Below are positions 34,695 to 43,159 of a stretch of DNA of 64,000 nucleotides, in pieces. Under the pieces are notes generated by a model. That model searched no databases, had not been told where the DNA came from, and saw nothing but the letters and a program-made list of their open reading frames with translations. How positions within the stretch are numbered: position 1 is the stretch's first letter; each line of letters begins with the position of its first letter. Made by a program: the position numbers and the translations under genes. The stretch is from Candidatus Chlorohelix allophototropha (GTDB lineage Bacteria > Chloroflexota > Chloroflexia > Chloroheliales > Chloroheliaceae), in assembly GCF_030389965.1 (NCBI RefSeq), contig NZ_CP128402.1, positions 1 through 64,000 of the forward strand, read 5' to 3'.

Positions 34695-37600
34695 TTAATT
34701 TTCCTCAAACCCGAACTGCTCGAATTTTAGAGTGCGACAGTTTTCAGTGACGGTGCGAACCACGTTATCCGGTGTGCCTTCCGGCAAGTCGGCTTCTATC
34801 TCCAGCGTAATTTTAACCTTCGAGCGCAGCAGCCCCGCCAGATGCTGAATTACCGCCTCTGAAATCGTCCCTACATCCCGACTGAGTCTGAGCGCATCCA
34901 GTGTGATGCTGCCATGAAAGCGGTGTAGTCCTTCTTTCTTGAGCGTATCAATTGGCGGCACATCCCGCTCGTCTGGTACGTCCGGTTCTAGCTTTCGGAT
35001 ATGTGCCGGTGGGGGTGGGTTACCGGCTTTCTCGGCTCTTTCGCGTTCCCGCCGCGCTTCGGCTGCTCGACGTGTCGCGTCTTCTTCCTCTATTTGGCGT
35101 TGTGCCACTTCGGATTTAACTACCAGACTTTCCCCATCTAAAATTACTGAGGTTATTTGCCCGGTTTTTAACCCCCGGTACTTTTCCCATTGGCTATCCC
35201 AGCCCTCGGCATAGGCGAAGGTTTCGCTCTCCCACATCATCGAAGCCACCCCTGCCTGAATGGACTCGGTCAATACATGAGGGTCTCTAAGGCGCGGCAA
35301 GTAGAGGTATTGGGCGAAGTCGTCCACCAACTGCTTTACTCCCACATCTGCGCCGTTCCGTTCACCCCGCCACAAGGGTATCCGATCCAGTTCCATTTTC
35401 AGACGAGTTGCCCCCAATTGGGTGATGAGTAGTTCTTGGTTTTTGAGCTTTTTACTCGCCCTTACTGCCAGCGGGTCACTCCCTTGCAAGCCCAATTCTT
35501 CCCACTCCAGTTCGGTGTTGGGCGCGTTGGGACTGGGTAGTCCCGGTACCAGCAACCAGATGTAGGTTTCAGGGATGCGTTGCTTGATAGTATCATCTGC
35601 CTGCCCACGCTTAACTTTAGCTTGATTGGACTGGAAGTTGTCGAGGTTTAGGGTTTCGCGCTCATCTTCAATTGATTTCCAAGCGAGGTATTGCCGCACC
35701 GCTTGTTCCAAATCCTTGTAGCGAGCGCTATCCGGCGCAAGAAATACCAAGGCGTTTCGGTATCGGCGGGGGCTGCTGCCGCGCTGGTCGAGAATAATGC
35801 CGACTTCCTTGCGTGCCGGGCTGTCTTTGGCGTTGCGGCTGTGCCAATGTTCGGGGGCAAGCATCACCAAGCGCGTCTCTCGCTCGTCCGGCACTTCGCT
35901 GCTGTTTGCCGGAGCGAGATGTACTGCGCTGAAATCGCCCCGGTTCTTCTGGTCTTTCTGCTCGACTCGCAACCGCGCCAAGATTTCCAGATAAATGTCG
36001 TCATCCTTTTGTTGGGTGGCACGATCCTGCGCCAGTCGGTTTACGCTGGGTTGAGTGGAGAACCAGTAACGCTTGCCGTCCACATAAAGGTGGGTGGCTT
36101 GATCGGTCAAGCGGCGCAGGGCATCGCCAAAGGTTGCCACGCTCTCCCCCGGTTGGGCGCATCCCAACTTGATGCGCTGGTCGTCCAGCCCTTTGTTGGC
36201 GGTATTCAGGGTGGGGGCAGAACCGAGATAGAGGGTGCGGGCTACCCGACGCGCGGCAGAATAACGCCCTAGATTGGGGTTTTCCCGGTCAAGGCGCAAA
36301 GGCAAGGAATGTTGCCCATCCACATCTTTTTCGATTACCGGAACCCACGTGTCGTCCAGATAGCGGGTCAGTTCGGTCTGCACGGTAGAGTCGTCCACCG
36401 GCACGTTGGCGGGCAGTATGAGCAGGCTGCGATCATCCCTTTCCCACAGGGCATGGATTACTGCCGCCATTAAACGCAATACGCCGCGAGTGCGCTGGAA
36501 TTTCTCAAGGGTACTCCAGTCGTTGTAGAGCCGGTCGAACAGTTCCGGGTGTATGGGGTAAGCCGCTTTCATGCGCCGTTCGTAGTCGGCTTCGCGGCAA
36601 GCAGAAGGGAACTCGGCACTCTGGGTGCGGTACATCTCGGTGAAGGCTTTTACCACCGCATCTCTGGCAGTATAAAGCGAGGGTTCGGTGATTGGCTCGA
36701 ACAGGCGGCGGCGGACTATCTCAAAGCCTTCTTCCGCGCTGGCAGGTCGCCATGCCGATTCCATGCGCCCAAAGGTGTTACGCAGACGAGAGAGAGCTTC
36801 GCGCCCACCCTCTCCCCCGATTTCGATGTCGGAGGCAGGTAAGCTGGCGACTACCAACGTACGGGGGACGGCTCTGGCGGTTTCGGTTAGAGCTTGGGCA
36901 AAGGTCAGGTTGGAATCGAAAGAGCCGCCCGTTAAGTCATACTTACCGTACAACATTCGCAAGTAGGCGACCCACTCGTCAATCAGTATCAGGCAGGGGG
37001 CAGCCGCGCTGAACAATTGGCGCAATATATCCGAGCCGGGGCTAACCCCCTTACGATCAGATTCGGCTACCAGTTCGTAGCCATCCCGCCCAAGTAGTTG
37101 CCACGCCAGTTCGCCCCACATGGTGAATACTTCGGTGCCGTCCGCTTTGCGCTGCGGTTGCGCCGGAGAGAGGGCTTGTCCCACCAGCGCCGCCCGTTGC
37201 ACCTTTGGCAGGGTAGTTACCCCCGCTTCTTTTAGTATCTCTTCCACGCCCAATAAATCTCCGGGAATTGCGCCGGAAAAGAGGTGGAATAATGCCAGCA
37301 TGGAGTGGGTTTTGCCACCCCCAAAGTTGGTTTGCAGTTCTACTACCGGGTCACCGCCCGTTCCGCTGAGGCGTTTTAACGCGCCCGATAGCAGGGTTTT
37401 CAAGCCCTCGGTTAGGAAGGTGCGCTGGAAGAAGGAGCGGGGGTCGCGGTATTCATCCGTACCTTCACCCCGATACACCTGACCCAAATCGGCGGCAAAT
37501 TCGGCTTGCTGGTAAGTGCCCCGCGCTACGTCTGTATGCGGAGTGACGATTTCCCTCCACGGGCGATAACCTGCGGCGGGTTGTCCCTCGATGGGGGCAA

Positions 37601-38063
37601 TGGCTACTTTCCGACTCTCCACTTTGGCTTGCTCTTCAAAGCGCAACCGCAAGATTTCCTGTTTCTGTTTCTCCAGTTCGCGGGCTTCGGGGGCATTGAC
37701 TGCGGTAAGCAGACGCTGAATGCTGTCCAAGGCGCGATAGGCATCGTCTAGGGTAAAGGCTTGTTGGTGCGCCCAATTATTGCGTACCGTCCGCAATTCG
37801 CTGACTAAGCTGCGCTCGCTCTGCCCCAGAGTGCGGTTAAAAACGATATTCCACTGATCCCACATGATTTTGAGCAGCGGGGCGGCATCCCAATTGGCAA
37901 AGGGCTGGTTGTTCAGGGCGTAGTCGTTAGCCAGCGATTGCCGAGCGTAATCCATCCAGCCATCTTTGTACAATGCCTGAAATTCTCGCTGGAAATAGGG
38001 TTTCAAGCCATCTCTCAGCAAATCCAATCCTTTTGATACTCTATCCCGGTTGCTCAATGCCAT
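34695..38063 (-). CDS. Swt1-type HEPN plus DUF499 AAA ATPase
   Basis: 1122 residues. The N-terminal ~125 residues form a Swt1-type HEPN domain with RNNWAH (R-x4-H, near 94-99), the RNase active-site motif of HEPN toxins. The DUF499 ATPase follows, with TNFGGGKTHSML (Walker A, near 250) and LILIDEWVAYLRML (Walker B). A charged coiled-coil (RQIEEEDATRRAAEARRERERAE) precedes the C-terminal domain. Proteins of this type accompany DUF1156 methyltransferases in defence loci. The ATPase probably senses or moves on DNA and the HEPN domain could act as an RNA-cleaving effector. The second point is inference from the intact motif. Confidence 0.87.
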   Translation of the reverse strand: MALSNRDRVSKGLDLLRDGLKPYFQREFQALYKDGWMDYARQSLANDYALNNQPFANWDAAPLLKIMWDQWNIVFNRTLGQSERSLVSELRTVRNNWAHQQAFTLDDAYRALDSIQRLLTAVNAPEARELEKQKQEILRLRFEEQAKVESRKVAIAPIEGQPAAGYRPWREIVTPHTDVARGTYQQAEFAADLGQVYRGEGTDEYRDPRSFFQRTFLTEGLKTLLSGALKRLSGTGGDPVVELQTNFGGGKTHSMLALFHLFSGAIPGDLLGVEEILKEAGVTTLPKVQRAALVGQALSPAQPQRKADGTEVFTMWGELAWQLLGRDGYELVAESDRKGVSPGSDILRQLFSAAAPCLILIDEWVAYLRMLYGKYDLTGGSFDSNLTFAQALTETARAVPRTLVVASLPASDIEIGGEGGREALSRLRNTFGRMESAWRPASAEEGFEIVRRRLFEPITEPSLYTARDAVVKAFTEMYRTQSAEFPSACREADYERRMKAAYPIHPELFDRLYNDWSTLEKFQRTRGVLRLMAAVIHALWERDDRSLLILPANVPVDDSTVQTELTRYLDDTWVPVIEKDVDGQHSLPLRLDRENPNLGRYSAARRVARTLYLGSAPTLNTANKGLDDQRIKLGCAQPGESVATFGDALRRLTDQATHLYVDGKRYWFSTQPSVNRLAQDRATQQKDDDIYLEILARLRVEQKDQKNRGDFSAVHLAPANSSEVPDERETRLVMLAPEHWHSRNAKDSPARKEVGIILDQRGSSPRRYRNALVFLAPDSARYKDLEQAVRQYLAWKSIEDERETLNLDNFQSNQAKVKRGQADDTIKQRIPETYIWLLVPGLPSPNAPNTELEWEELGLQGSDPLAVRASKKLKNQELLITQLGATRLKMELDRIPLWRGERNGADVGVKQLVDDFAQYLYLPRLRDPHVLTESIQAGVASMMWESETFAYAEGWDSQWEKYRGLKTGQITSVILDGESLVVKSEVAQRQIEEEDATRRAAEARRERERAEKAGNPPPPAHIRKLEPDVPDERDVPPIDTLKKEGLHRFHGSITLDALRLSRDVGTISEAVIQHLAGLLRSKVKITLEIEADLPEGTPDNVVRTVTENCRTLKFEQFGFEEN

Positions 38064-38078
38064 CTATATTCCTCCAAT

Positions 38079-38178
38079 ATTCCATTTTAGATTTTGGATT
38101 GCCGATTTTGGATTGAATTCCCTAATCTAAAACCCCAAATCTCCTAGATTGCGAGTTCCCTGTCTTTAATCTAAAATC
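38079..38178. repeat. 100-bp direct repeat, copy A
   Basis: Identical over 100 bases to 38576-38675 as far as I can compare by eye. AT-rich, with internal imperfect inverted repeats built from TTTTAGATTTTGGATT and AATCTAAAATC. The two copies bracket the four-helix-bundle gene. Confidence 0.85.
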
Positions 38179-38192
38179 TAAAATCCGATCCT

Positions 38193-38561
38193 CTACTGGT
38201 TTTTTGATTTTTGACGATTTCTGAGTGTCTTGATTGATGCGACTGTCATAGCAACTATTTCATTAGTTTCTGCCATCAAGTCGGTTATTCGCGCTAGGGG
38301 AACGAGTCCCGCTTCTGCAATCAGTTCCAGCCAGTATTGTGTTTCGTCCGCTTCTTCTTCCACTATCCCTAGTTTTGCGATTACATCTGCCGCAGATTTG
38401 CCTCGGCAAGCTGCCCGATAATTTGCCCCAACGGAAGTAGCTGAGCGTAATATTTGCTTACCCAACACATCTCCTGTTTTTCCGGGCGGCAGAGCCTCTA
38501 CCAGCTTTATTATCCGAAGTCCAAGTTGCTTCGTCCTGTTTTTAAACTCTTGTTCATTCAT
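38193..38561 (-). CDS. Four-helix-bundle protein (23S rRNA intervening-sequence protein family)
   Basis: 122 residues, all helical. The conserved core is GKQILRSATSVGANYRAACRGKS, then FIAKLGIVEEEADETQYWLELI (here VIAKLGIVEEEADETQYW), the signature of the S23/four-helix-bundle family related to the diversity-generating-retroelement protein Avd. Many members stand alone with unknown function. It sits between two perfect 100-bp direct repeats and interrupts the DUF1156-DUF499 gene pair, so it looks like an inserted cassette rather than a defence component. No reverse transcriptase gene is in the window, so I do not propose a retroelement. Confidence 0.9.
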   Translation of the reverse strand: MNEQEFKNRTKQLGLRIIKLVEALPPGKTGDVLGKQILRSATSVGANYRAACRGKSAADVIAKLGIVEEEADETQYWLELIAEAGLVPLARITDLMAETNEIVAMTVASIKTLRNRQKSKNQ

Positions 38562-38575
38562 CCAAATCTACCCAC

Positions 38576-38748
38576 ATTCCATTTTAGATTTTGGATTGCC
38601 GATTTTGGATTGAATTCCCTAATCTAAAACCCCAAATCTCCTAGATTGCGAGTTCCCTGTCTTTAATCTAAAATCCAAAATCTCCTAGATTGCGAGTTCC
38701 CTCTGTTTTTAATCTAAAATCCAAAATCCCAAATCTAAAATCCTAAGT
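38576..38748. repeat. 100-bp direct repeat copy B plus a partial third unit
   Basis: 38576-38675 repeats copy A exactly. It is followed by a partial unit (TCTCCTAGATTGCGAGTTCC again at 38681-38700) and further AATCTAAAATCCAAAATC-like runs up to and just past the stop codon of the DUF1156 gene. Confidence 0.85.
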
Positions 38749-41626
38749 TTCCCTGCACCACTGTATTAGCCTGTTTCTCCGCCGACAGCTTCAGGATTTC
38801 GGGCCACTGTACCACCAGCGTGTTGTATGCCAGCGCTTCTTGCGACCAGCCTTTACGTTCGCAGGTGGTGTAGAGGCGATAGGCTAGGTCGCGGGCGATT
38901 TCGCCTAGCCCGCCCACTTTGGTAAGCAGTTCGGCGGCGGCTGGCTCTCCCTGCTTGTCCAGCGCGTGGATGAGATGTTGGGTTACTTCCCAGACGGTCA
39001 GGCGGCGATCCGTGCGCGGGTCCCAGTCCGGGTCAAGCTCATCACGGTGCAACAGGCGCACTTTGCCCGCTTTGGAATAGAGAAAGCCCGCTTCCACCAA
39101 GCCCTCTACGGCGGTGTTTACCGCTTTGGAGAGAGTTTCCGCGCTACCGTATGCCCCTTCGGTCAAGCCGTACTGCTCGAACCATTTTATTGCCCAGCGG
39201 GTGTCGGCATCGTACTCGCCTTCCTGCTCTGCCAGCACTTCGTCCAGCGACTGATTGATGAGTTGCAGGGCGGTGCGGACGCGCATGGGTGTGCCATCCG
39301 ATTCGACTACTTTGGAGTAGCGGGAGAAAACCGCCATGCCGGGTCCGATGCTGGCTTGCGCCAAGTCCACCGGGGCGATGTTGCCCTCTTGCAGTTGGCG
39401 CAGGGCGGCGGGCAATTCCCGCTTGAGGGCGTTGAGGAAATCGCGGCGGGTGGCTAAAGCCGCGCTTTGCGGACGCGAGCGGCACACCAATACAATGGAA
39501 GAGGCTAAAACATTTGTACCTTGTCCAACCATTCTTGAGCTCATTTCAGTACGAATTGGCCATGTGCCTGTGATGGCAAAACCGGCTTTTATCAGACCTT
39601 CCAGCATGGTTTCCCAGCCAGTTGAAGAAATTGATGTTGAACTGCTATCAACAATGTTCCCAATTTCAGCTTGCTTGAAGGCATAATATACTGTTATTGG
39701 ATAGTCTAAATGGGTTAACTCTTGCAAACGGGTAAAAGCTTTACTTAAACCATTCTCAAAATATATCTGTGCTTCTTCTTTATTTCCTTTGAAACGATAT
39801 TGATCGGCTACTAATTCAGCAGATTTAGGTACAAGTAATGTACTGAACAAATCTGGATAAATTTTTCCTAAACAGCGACGCAACCAAACGTAAAAAAAGT
39901 CGGATAATCCTGCATAACTTATATTGTCATAATAAGGAGGGTCAGTCGAAATCAAACCAGACCAATTACTTATTGATGTGACGTCTCTGTTTAAAACTTT
40001 ACCTTCCTTACAATTATCGTGAATTGGCAAATTTAGAAGACTTCTACAAACATTTGTAATAGAAGCAATAAAAGAACCTGTACTTATAGAAAAAATATTA
40101 CATTCAGAGTAATCCCAAGCCATTGCTATTGCCTGCCTTGCAAATATTTGTTGTGGTACTTGGGCTTTACTTTCCCATCTGCCCAAGGTGCTTCCCCAAT
40201 CGGCAGTTCTTGAAATTGCAAGTGATAAATAGGTTATTATTGCATTTGCATAAGCATTTGCTTTCTCAATCCCTAAATCCAGGTTATTAGTATCTTTGAT
40301 TATTCGATCAAAAGTAAAGTCAACTAAATTAGAAAATGTTGTTAGTGCCACTAACTGTCTTGGTGTAAATAATTTATCAAATGTATCAAGACCATATAAG
40401 GTACACCAAATATTTCGTGGATCATAAGAAAGTGGTGAGTTTGGAACATCTGTTGGGCGTGTTACAAGAGATATACTCTCATGAGTTATATTTGGGGGAA
40501 GATATATACGTCCTTTAGAACCTTCCGCTACTATTGCTAGCATTTTAGCCCCCATTCTGTTCTCAATACTCTCCCGTTTAATATACTTCTCTTCTGCAGA
40601 TTGATTACAAATTAGGCACTTAAATTTAGCACCTCTACTCATTTTTGATGAAAGGGAAGGAGTCCCAGCACCACTTTTTATATTAAAAGTAATAGTTTTT
40701 TGTGCGTTGCTTATTTGTGGCTCAATCCATACCTCTTTTCCTTTTTTGGTAGATAAAGAAAACGAACTGACTAAAGGCATTTGCGCCCCACAAGCCGGGT
40801 TGGGGCATTTTACCGTTCGCGCCCATAGCCAAGCTATTACAGTTGCTTCCCCCCCGCCCTTTTCTCTAGGCAATTGCACTTTGGGGTACAAATGACCGAT
40901 ACGTTTGAAAGCCTCGTCTCGCATCCACTGCCCGTAGTAGCGCACATCTTCCGCCAATCCTGACGCGCCTTTCCAACTCGTCCCATGTCCGAATTTCTTA
41001 CGCGATTCCGGGTTAATGGGCGGTTGGTTGGCAAATTTCGGCGGTAGCTCGATGAGGGCTTTGGTAATCAAGACCGCCACCGGGTTGAGGTCGCTGCCGT
41101 GCGCTTCCAATCCTAATCTCTGCGCCTCCAGCGGAATAGAGCCGCCTCCGCAAAATGGGTCTAAAAAAGTCGGGGGGTTGCCATCCGTTGCCGCCATTAT
41201 CAACTCGCGGGCGGTTTTCAACGTTTTTTCATCGTTGCTGTTCTCCCACTGCACCAACCCTTCGATAAAGTTAAACAGCTTGGCGCGGCGCACCATCCCG
41301 ATACGTTTCTGATTCAGCGTCGCCTCGTCCAGCTTGGTAAATTCCAGTCGCAGCTTTTCCATACTCAGGGAAATGCCGGGAGGATTGGGCAATTCATCAA
41401 TTCTTTTTAGCAGCGCGGCAGGCACACCCTCCTGATCTGGGTCATCAATAATCGAGGCGAAAATAATTGCTCTGCAAGCAACGAGTGGGCGACGAGCCCA
41501 CCATAAGTGTACTGATGTTGGTTTTCCAACTTTGATAGTTTTTTCCCGCGCCGAGGCAATATTTATCGCTTCCAGCGGCAGCGCCACTTCAATCAGTTTC
41601 TTGCGGTATTCGGTCATTGTGTCCAT
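38735..41626 (-). CDS. DUF1156-domain DNA methyltransferase (anti-phage associated)
   Basis: 963 residues. The N-terminal DUF1156 segment is EVALPLEAINIASAREK followed by VHLWWARRPLVACRAIIFA. AdoMet motif I is FLDPFCGGGSIPLEA near 155, with GSDLNPVAV after it. Motif IV is STDPPYYDNISYAGL near 561, the DPPY type used for amino-methylation of adenine or N4-cytosine. A Cys pattern (CPNPACG, CLIC) between them may bind zinc. The last 250 residues are helical. Together with the DUF499 and SNF2-DUF3883 genes it forms a recurrent defence set in which the MTase is thought to mark or recognise self DNA. The exact role is not established. Confidence 0.9.
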   Translation of the reverse strand: MDTMTEYRKKLIEVALPLEAINIASAREKTIKVGKPTSVHLWWARRPLVACRAIIFASIIDDPDQEGVPAALLKRIDELPNPPGISLSMEKLRLEFTKLDEATLNQKRIGMVRRAKLFNFIEGLVQWENSNDEKTLKTARELIMAATDGNPPTFLDPFCGGGSIPLEAQRLGLEAHGSDLNPVAVLITKALIELPPKFANQPPINPESRKKFGHGTSWKGASGLAEDVRYYGQWMRDEAFKRIGHLYPKVQLPREKGGGEATVIAWLWARTVKCPNPACGAQMPLVSSFSLSTKKGKEVWIEPQISNAQKTITFNIKSGAGTPSLSSKMSRGAKFKCLICNQSAEEKYIKRESIENRMGAKMLAIVAEGSKGRIYLPPNITHESISLVTRPTDVPNSPLSYDPRNIWCTLYGLDTFDKLFTPRQLVALTTFSNLVDFTFDRIIKDTNNLDLGIEKANAYANAIITYLSLAISRTADWGSTLGRWESKAQVPQQIFARQAIAMAWDYSECNIFSISTGSFIASITNVCRSLLNLPIHDNCKEGKVLNRDVTSISNWSGLISTDPPYYDNISYAGLSDFFYVWLRRCLGKIYPDLFSTLLVPKSAELVADQYRFKGNKEEAQIYFENGLSKAFTRLQELTHLDYPITVYYAFKQAEIGNIVDSSSTSISSTGWETMLEGLIKAGFAITGTWPIRTEMSSRMVGQGTNVLASSIVLVCRSRPQSAALATRRDFLNALKRELPAALRQLQEGNIAPVDLAQASIGPGMAVFSRYSKVVESDGTPMRVRTALQLINQSLDEVLAEQEGEYDADTRWAIKWFEQYGLTEGAYGSAETLSKAVNTAVEGLVEAGFLYSKAGKVRLLHRDELDPDWDPRTDRRLTVWEVTQHLIHALDKQGEPAAAELLTKVGGLGEIARDLAYRLYTTCERKGWSQEALAYNTLVVQWPEILKLSAEKQANTVVQGNLGF

Positions 41627-41634
41627 TCTTTCTT

Positions 41635-41830
41635 CGGGAGACAGAGCTCCCTCACACTAATTAACTCCTTCACACCAGTGAGAGGCTGCTCCAGTAAGAG
41701 GCTGCTCCAGTAAGAGGCTGCTCCAGTGAGAGGCTGCTCCAGTGAGAGGCTGCTCCAGTGAGAGGCTGCTCCAGTGAGAGGCTGCTCCAGTGAGAGGCTG
41801 CTCCAGTGAGAGGCTGCTCTGTCAGCCGAC
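41635..41830. repeat. REP-like block with nine 16-bp tandem repeats
   Basis: Nine head-to-tail units of GTGAGAGGCTGCTCCA (two with GTAAG) run from 41678 to 41821. The block opens with CGGGAGACAGAGCTCCCTC (41635-41653) and closes with GCTGCTCTGTCAGCCGAC (to 41830). GACAGAGC near one end is complementary to GCTCTGTC at the other, so the block can fold into a long hairpin. A shorter copy lies on the other side of the RAYT gene. Confidence 0.85.
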
Positions 41831-41831
41831 A

Positions 41832-42338
41832 TCAGCCCACCCTTGATAACCAAAGCCAGTCCTCTACATTTTCCACCAGACCGGCTCTTAGTGGATTGTT
41901 TTCGATATATGTTGTTATTGACGAAATCTCATCTTCGGTTCGCAAGACATGATCATAATATCCTTCTACCCATAAATTCCCTTTTCCGGTCTTTCGAGCT
42001 ACTTCCAGCCCAGTAAAAGAGCCAAACCTTTTCATTACCGATGCCAGATTATCTTTTTCCCCTAGCTGAAACAATAAATGCAAATGGTCTGGCATGAGAC
42101 AATATGCTATCAGTATTATAAGTTGCTTTTCCTGTAACCAAGCCAGCGACTTGAAAATAATTTCCGGCACGCCTTCCTGCACCAAAGTGCCATTTCTCAT
42201 TTTTTCCTCTACCGACCAGTCTTTATTAATGCGCTCACGGGCATTTTTGGTTATGAAATATAGGCTACCTGCTTCAGAAACTCTGCCCTTCCGAAGAGCC
42301 TGAGAACCTATTGGAGGTAAAATTATTGCCATTTCCAC
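41832..42338 (-). CDS. RAYT: REP-associated tyrosine transposase
   Basis: 168 residues of the Y1_Tnp/RAYT family. YFITKNARERI near the N-terminus, the HUH motif MPDHLHLLFQ, GSFTGLEVARKTG, WVEGYYDHVLRTEDE and the catalytic-tyrosine helix with TTYIENNPLRAGLVE are all present. Unlike IS200 TnpA proteins, RAYTs are usually single-copy and act on REP hairpins. The gene is flanked on both sides by the same REP-like blocks (41635-41830 and 42358-42447), as expected for a RAYT with its own repeats. It lies in the middle of the defence operon on the same strand. Confidence 0.9.
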   Translation of the reverse strand: MEMAIILPPIGSQALRKGRVSEAGSLYFITKNARERINKDWSVEEKMRNGTLVQEGVPEIIFKSLAWLQEKQLIILIAYCLMPDHLHLLFQLGEKDNLASVMKRFGSFTGLEVARKTGKGNLWVEGYYDHVLRTEDEISSITTYIENNPLRAGLVENVEDWLWLSRVG

Positions 42339-42357
42339 ACCTTGTCATACAGAACAT

Positions 42358-42447
42358 CGGGAGACAGAGCTCCCTCCCACCAATTTCCCCTTGTGAGAGC
42401 CTGCCTAGTGAGAGGCATTCTAGTGAGAGGCTGCTCTGTCAGCCGAC
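42358..42447. repeat. REP-like block, second copy
   Basis: Shares its first 19 bases with 41635-41653 and its last 25 bases with 41806-41830, in the same orientation, with only two or three degenerate inner units. Its end overlaps the stop codon of the next gene (42439). Confidence 0.8.
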
Positions 42448-43158
42448 CCTTTTATTCTTAAAGCTTGTCAGTATTTCGGTTTTAAATTGATACAGCAAGC
42501 GATCCAACTCCCAGCCTTCCAAACCAGCTTGATGCGCCACTTCCAGATAGAAGGTTTCCAAGCCTTCGTAGCTCTCCCGCGCTTTCTCCGGCAACCCTAT
42601 TTTCTCGGCTATTTCTTTCAAGCGTGAGTCAAGCGCAATCGAATCTCGAAAATCAGGGTGATAGACATCCATCATCATGTTGCGGGAATATTTATCTCCG
42701 ATGCCCTTAAATAACTTCAAGAACTTAATCTTGCCAGCTCGACCCTCTTGGCTCAAAAGCTTGTCTTCTGCCGCTTTCAACCCGCCCATATCTAAAATAA
42801 GCGCTACATTGTAAGAAAGTTCTTTAGACTTTTTTTCTGGATAGCGTACTTTAGCCAGCCGCAGAACCTCCTCAAGCAGCATTATTCTGTCAGCTCCACT
42901 CAGCGCGACAAGGGCTTCAAAAGCTACCCTGTTATAATTGTCCTTGTTATCTATCAACCCTTTAGACCCATTAGAACCGCCCAAGGTAGAAGCGCTTTGC
43001 AATATCAGAAACCATAAAAACCCGGTCTGTTCCAAACGGTGGTATTCGCTTTTCAGTTCTGCAAGGGTTTCTCCCTTTTCTCTACCCACTTCTTGGGCGG
43101 CAGCCGCCAGTGCTTGAATAATCTCGCTATATTGTGCTTGGTCATTATTTAGGCTCAT
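42439..43158 (-). CDS. Unnamed HhH-like protein paired with SNF2 helicase
   Basis: 239 residues, largely helical, not assigned to a named family. The segment IKFLKLFKGIGDKYSRNMMMDVYHPDFRDS looks like a helix-hairpin-helix DNA-binding motif, followed by DSRLKEIAEKIGLP, the arrangement seen in HhH-GPD glycosylase-like folds; I do not see a clear catalytic Lys/Asp pair. The gene starts one base after the SNF2 stop, so the two are certainly co-transcribed. Likely a DNA-binding partner of the helicase. Confidence 0.7.
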   Translation of the reverse strand: MSLNNDQAQYSEIIQALAAAAQEVGREKGETLAELKSEYHRLEQTGFLWFLILQSASTLGGSNGSKGLIDNKDNYNRVAFEALVALSGADRIMLLEEVLRLAKVRYPEKKSKELSYNVALILDMGGLKAAEDKLLSQEGRAGKIKFLKLFKGIGDKYSRNMMMDVYHPDFRDSIALDSRLKEIAEKIGLPEKARESYEGLETFYLEVAHQAGLEGWELDRLLYQFKTEILTSFKNKRVG

Positions 43159-43159
43159 T

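Noticed and set aside
38193-38561. Avd component of a diversity-generating retroelement
   Set aside because: No reverse transcriptase, template repeat or variable repeat was found nearby. The 100-bp repeats are identical and AT-rich, not adenine-mutagenised.
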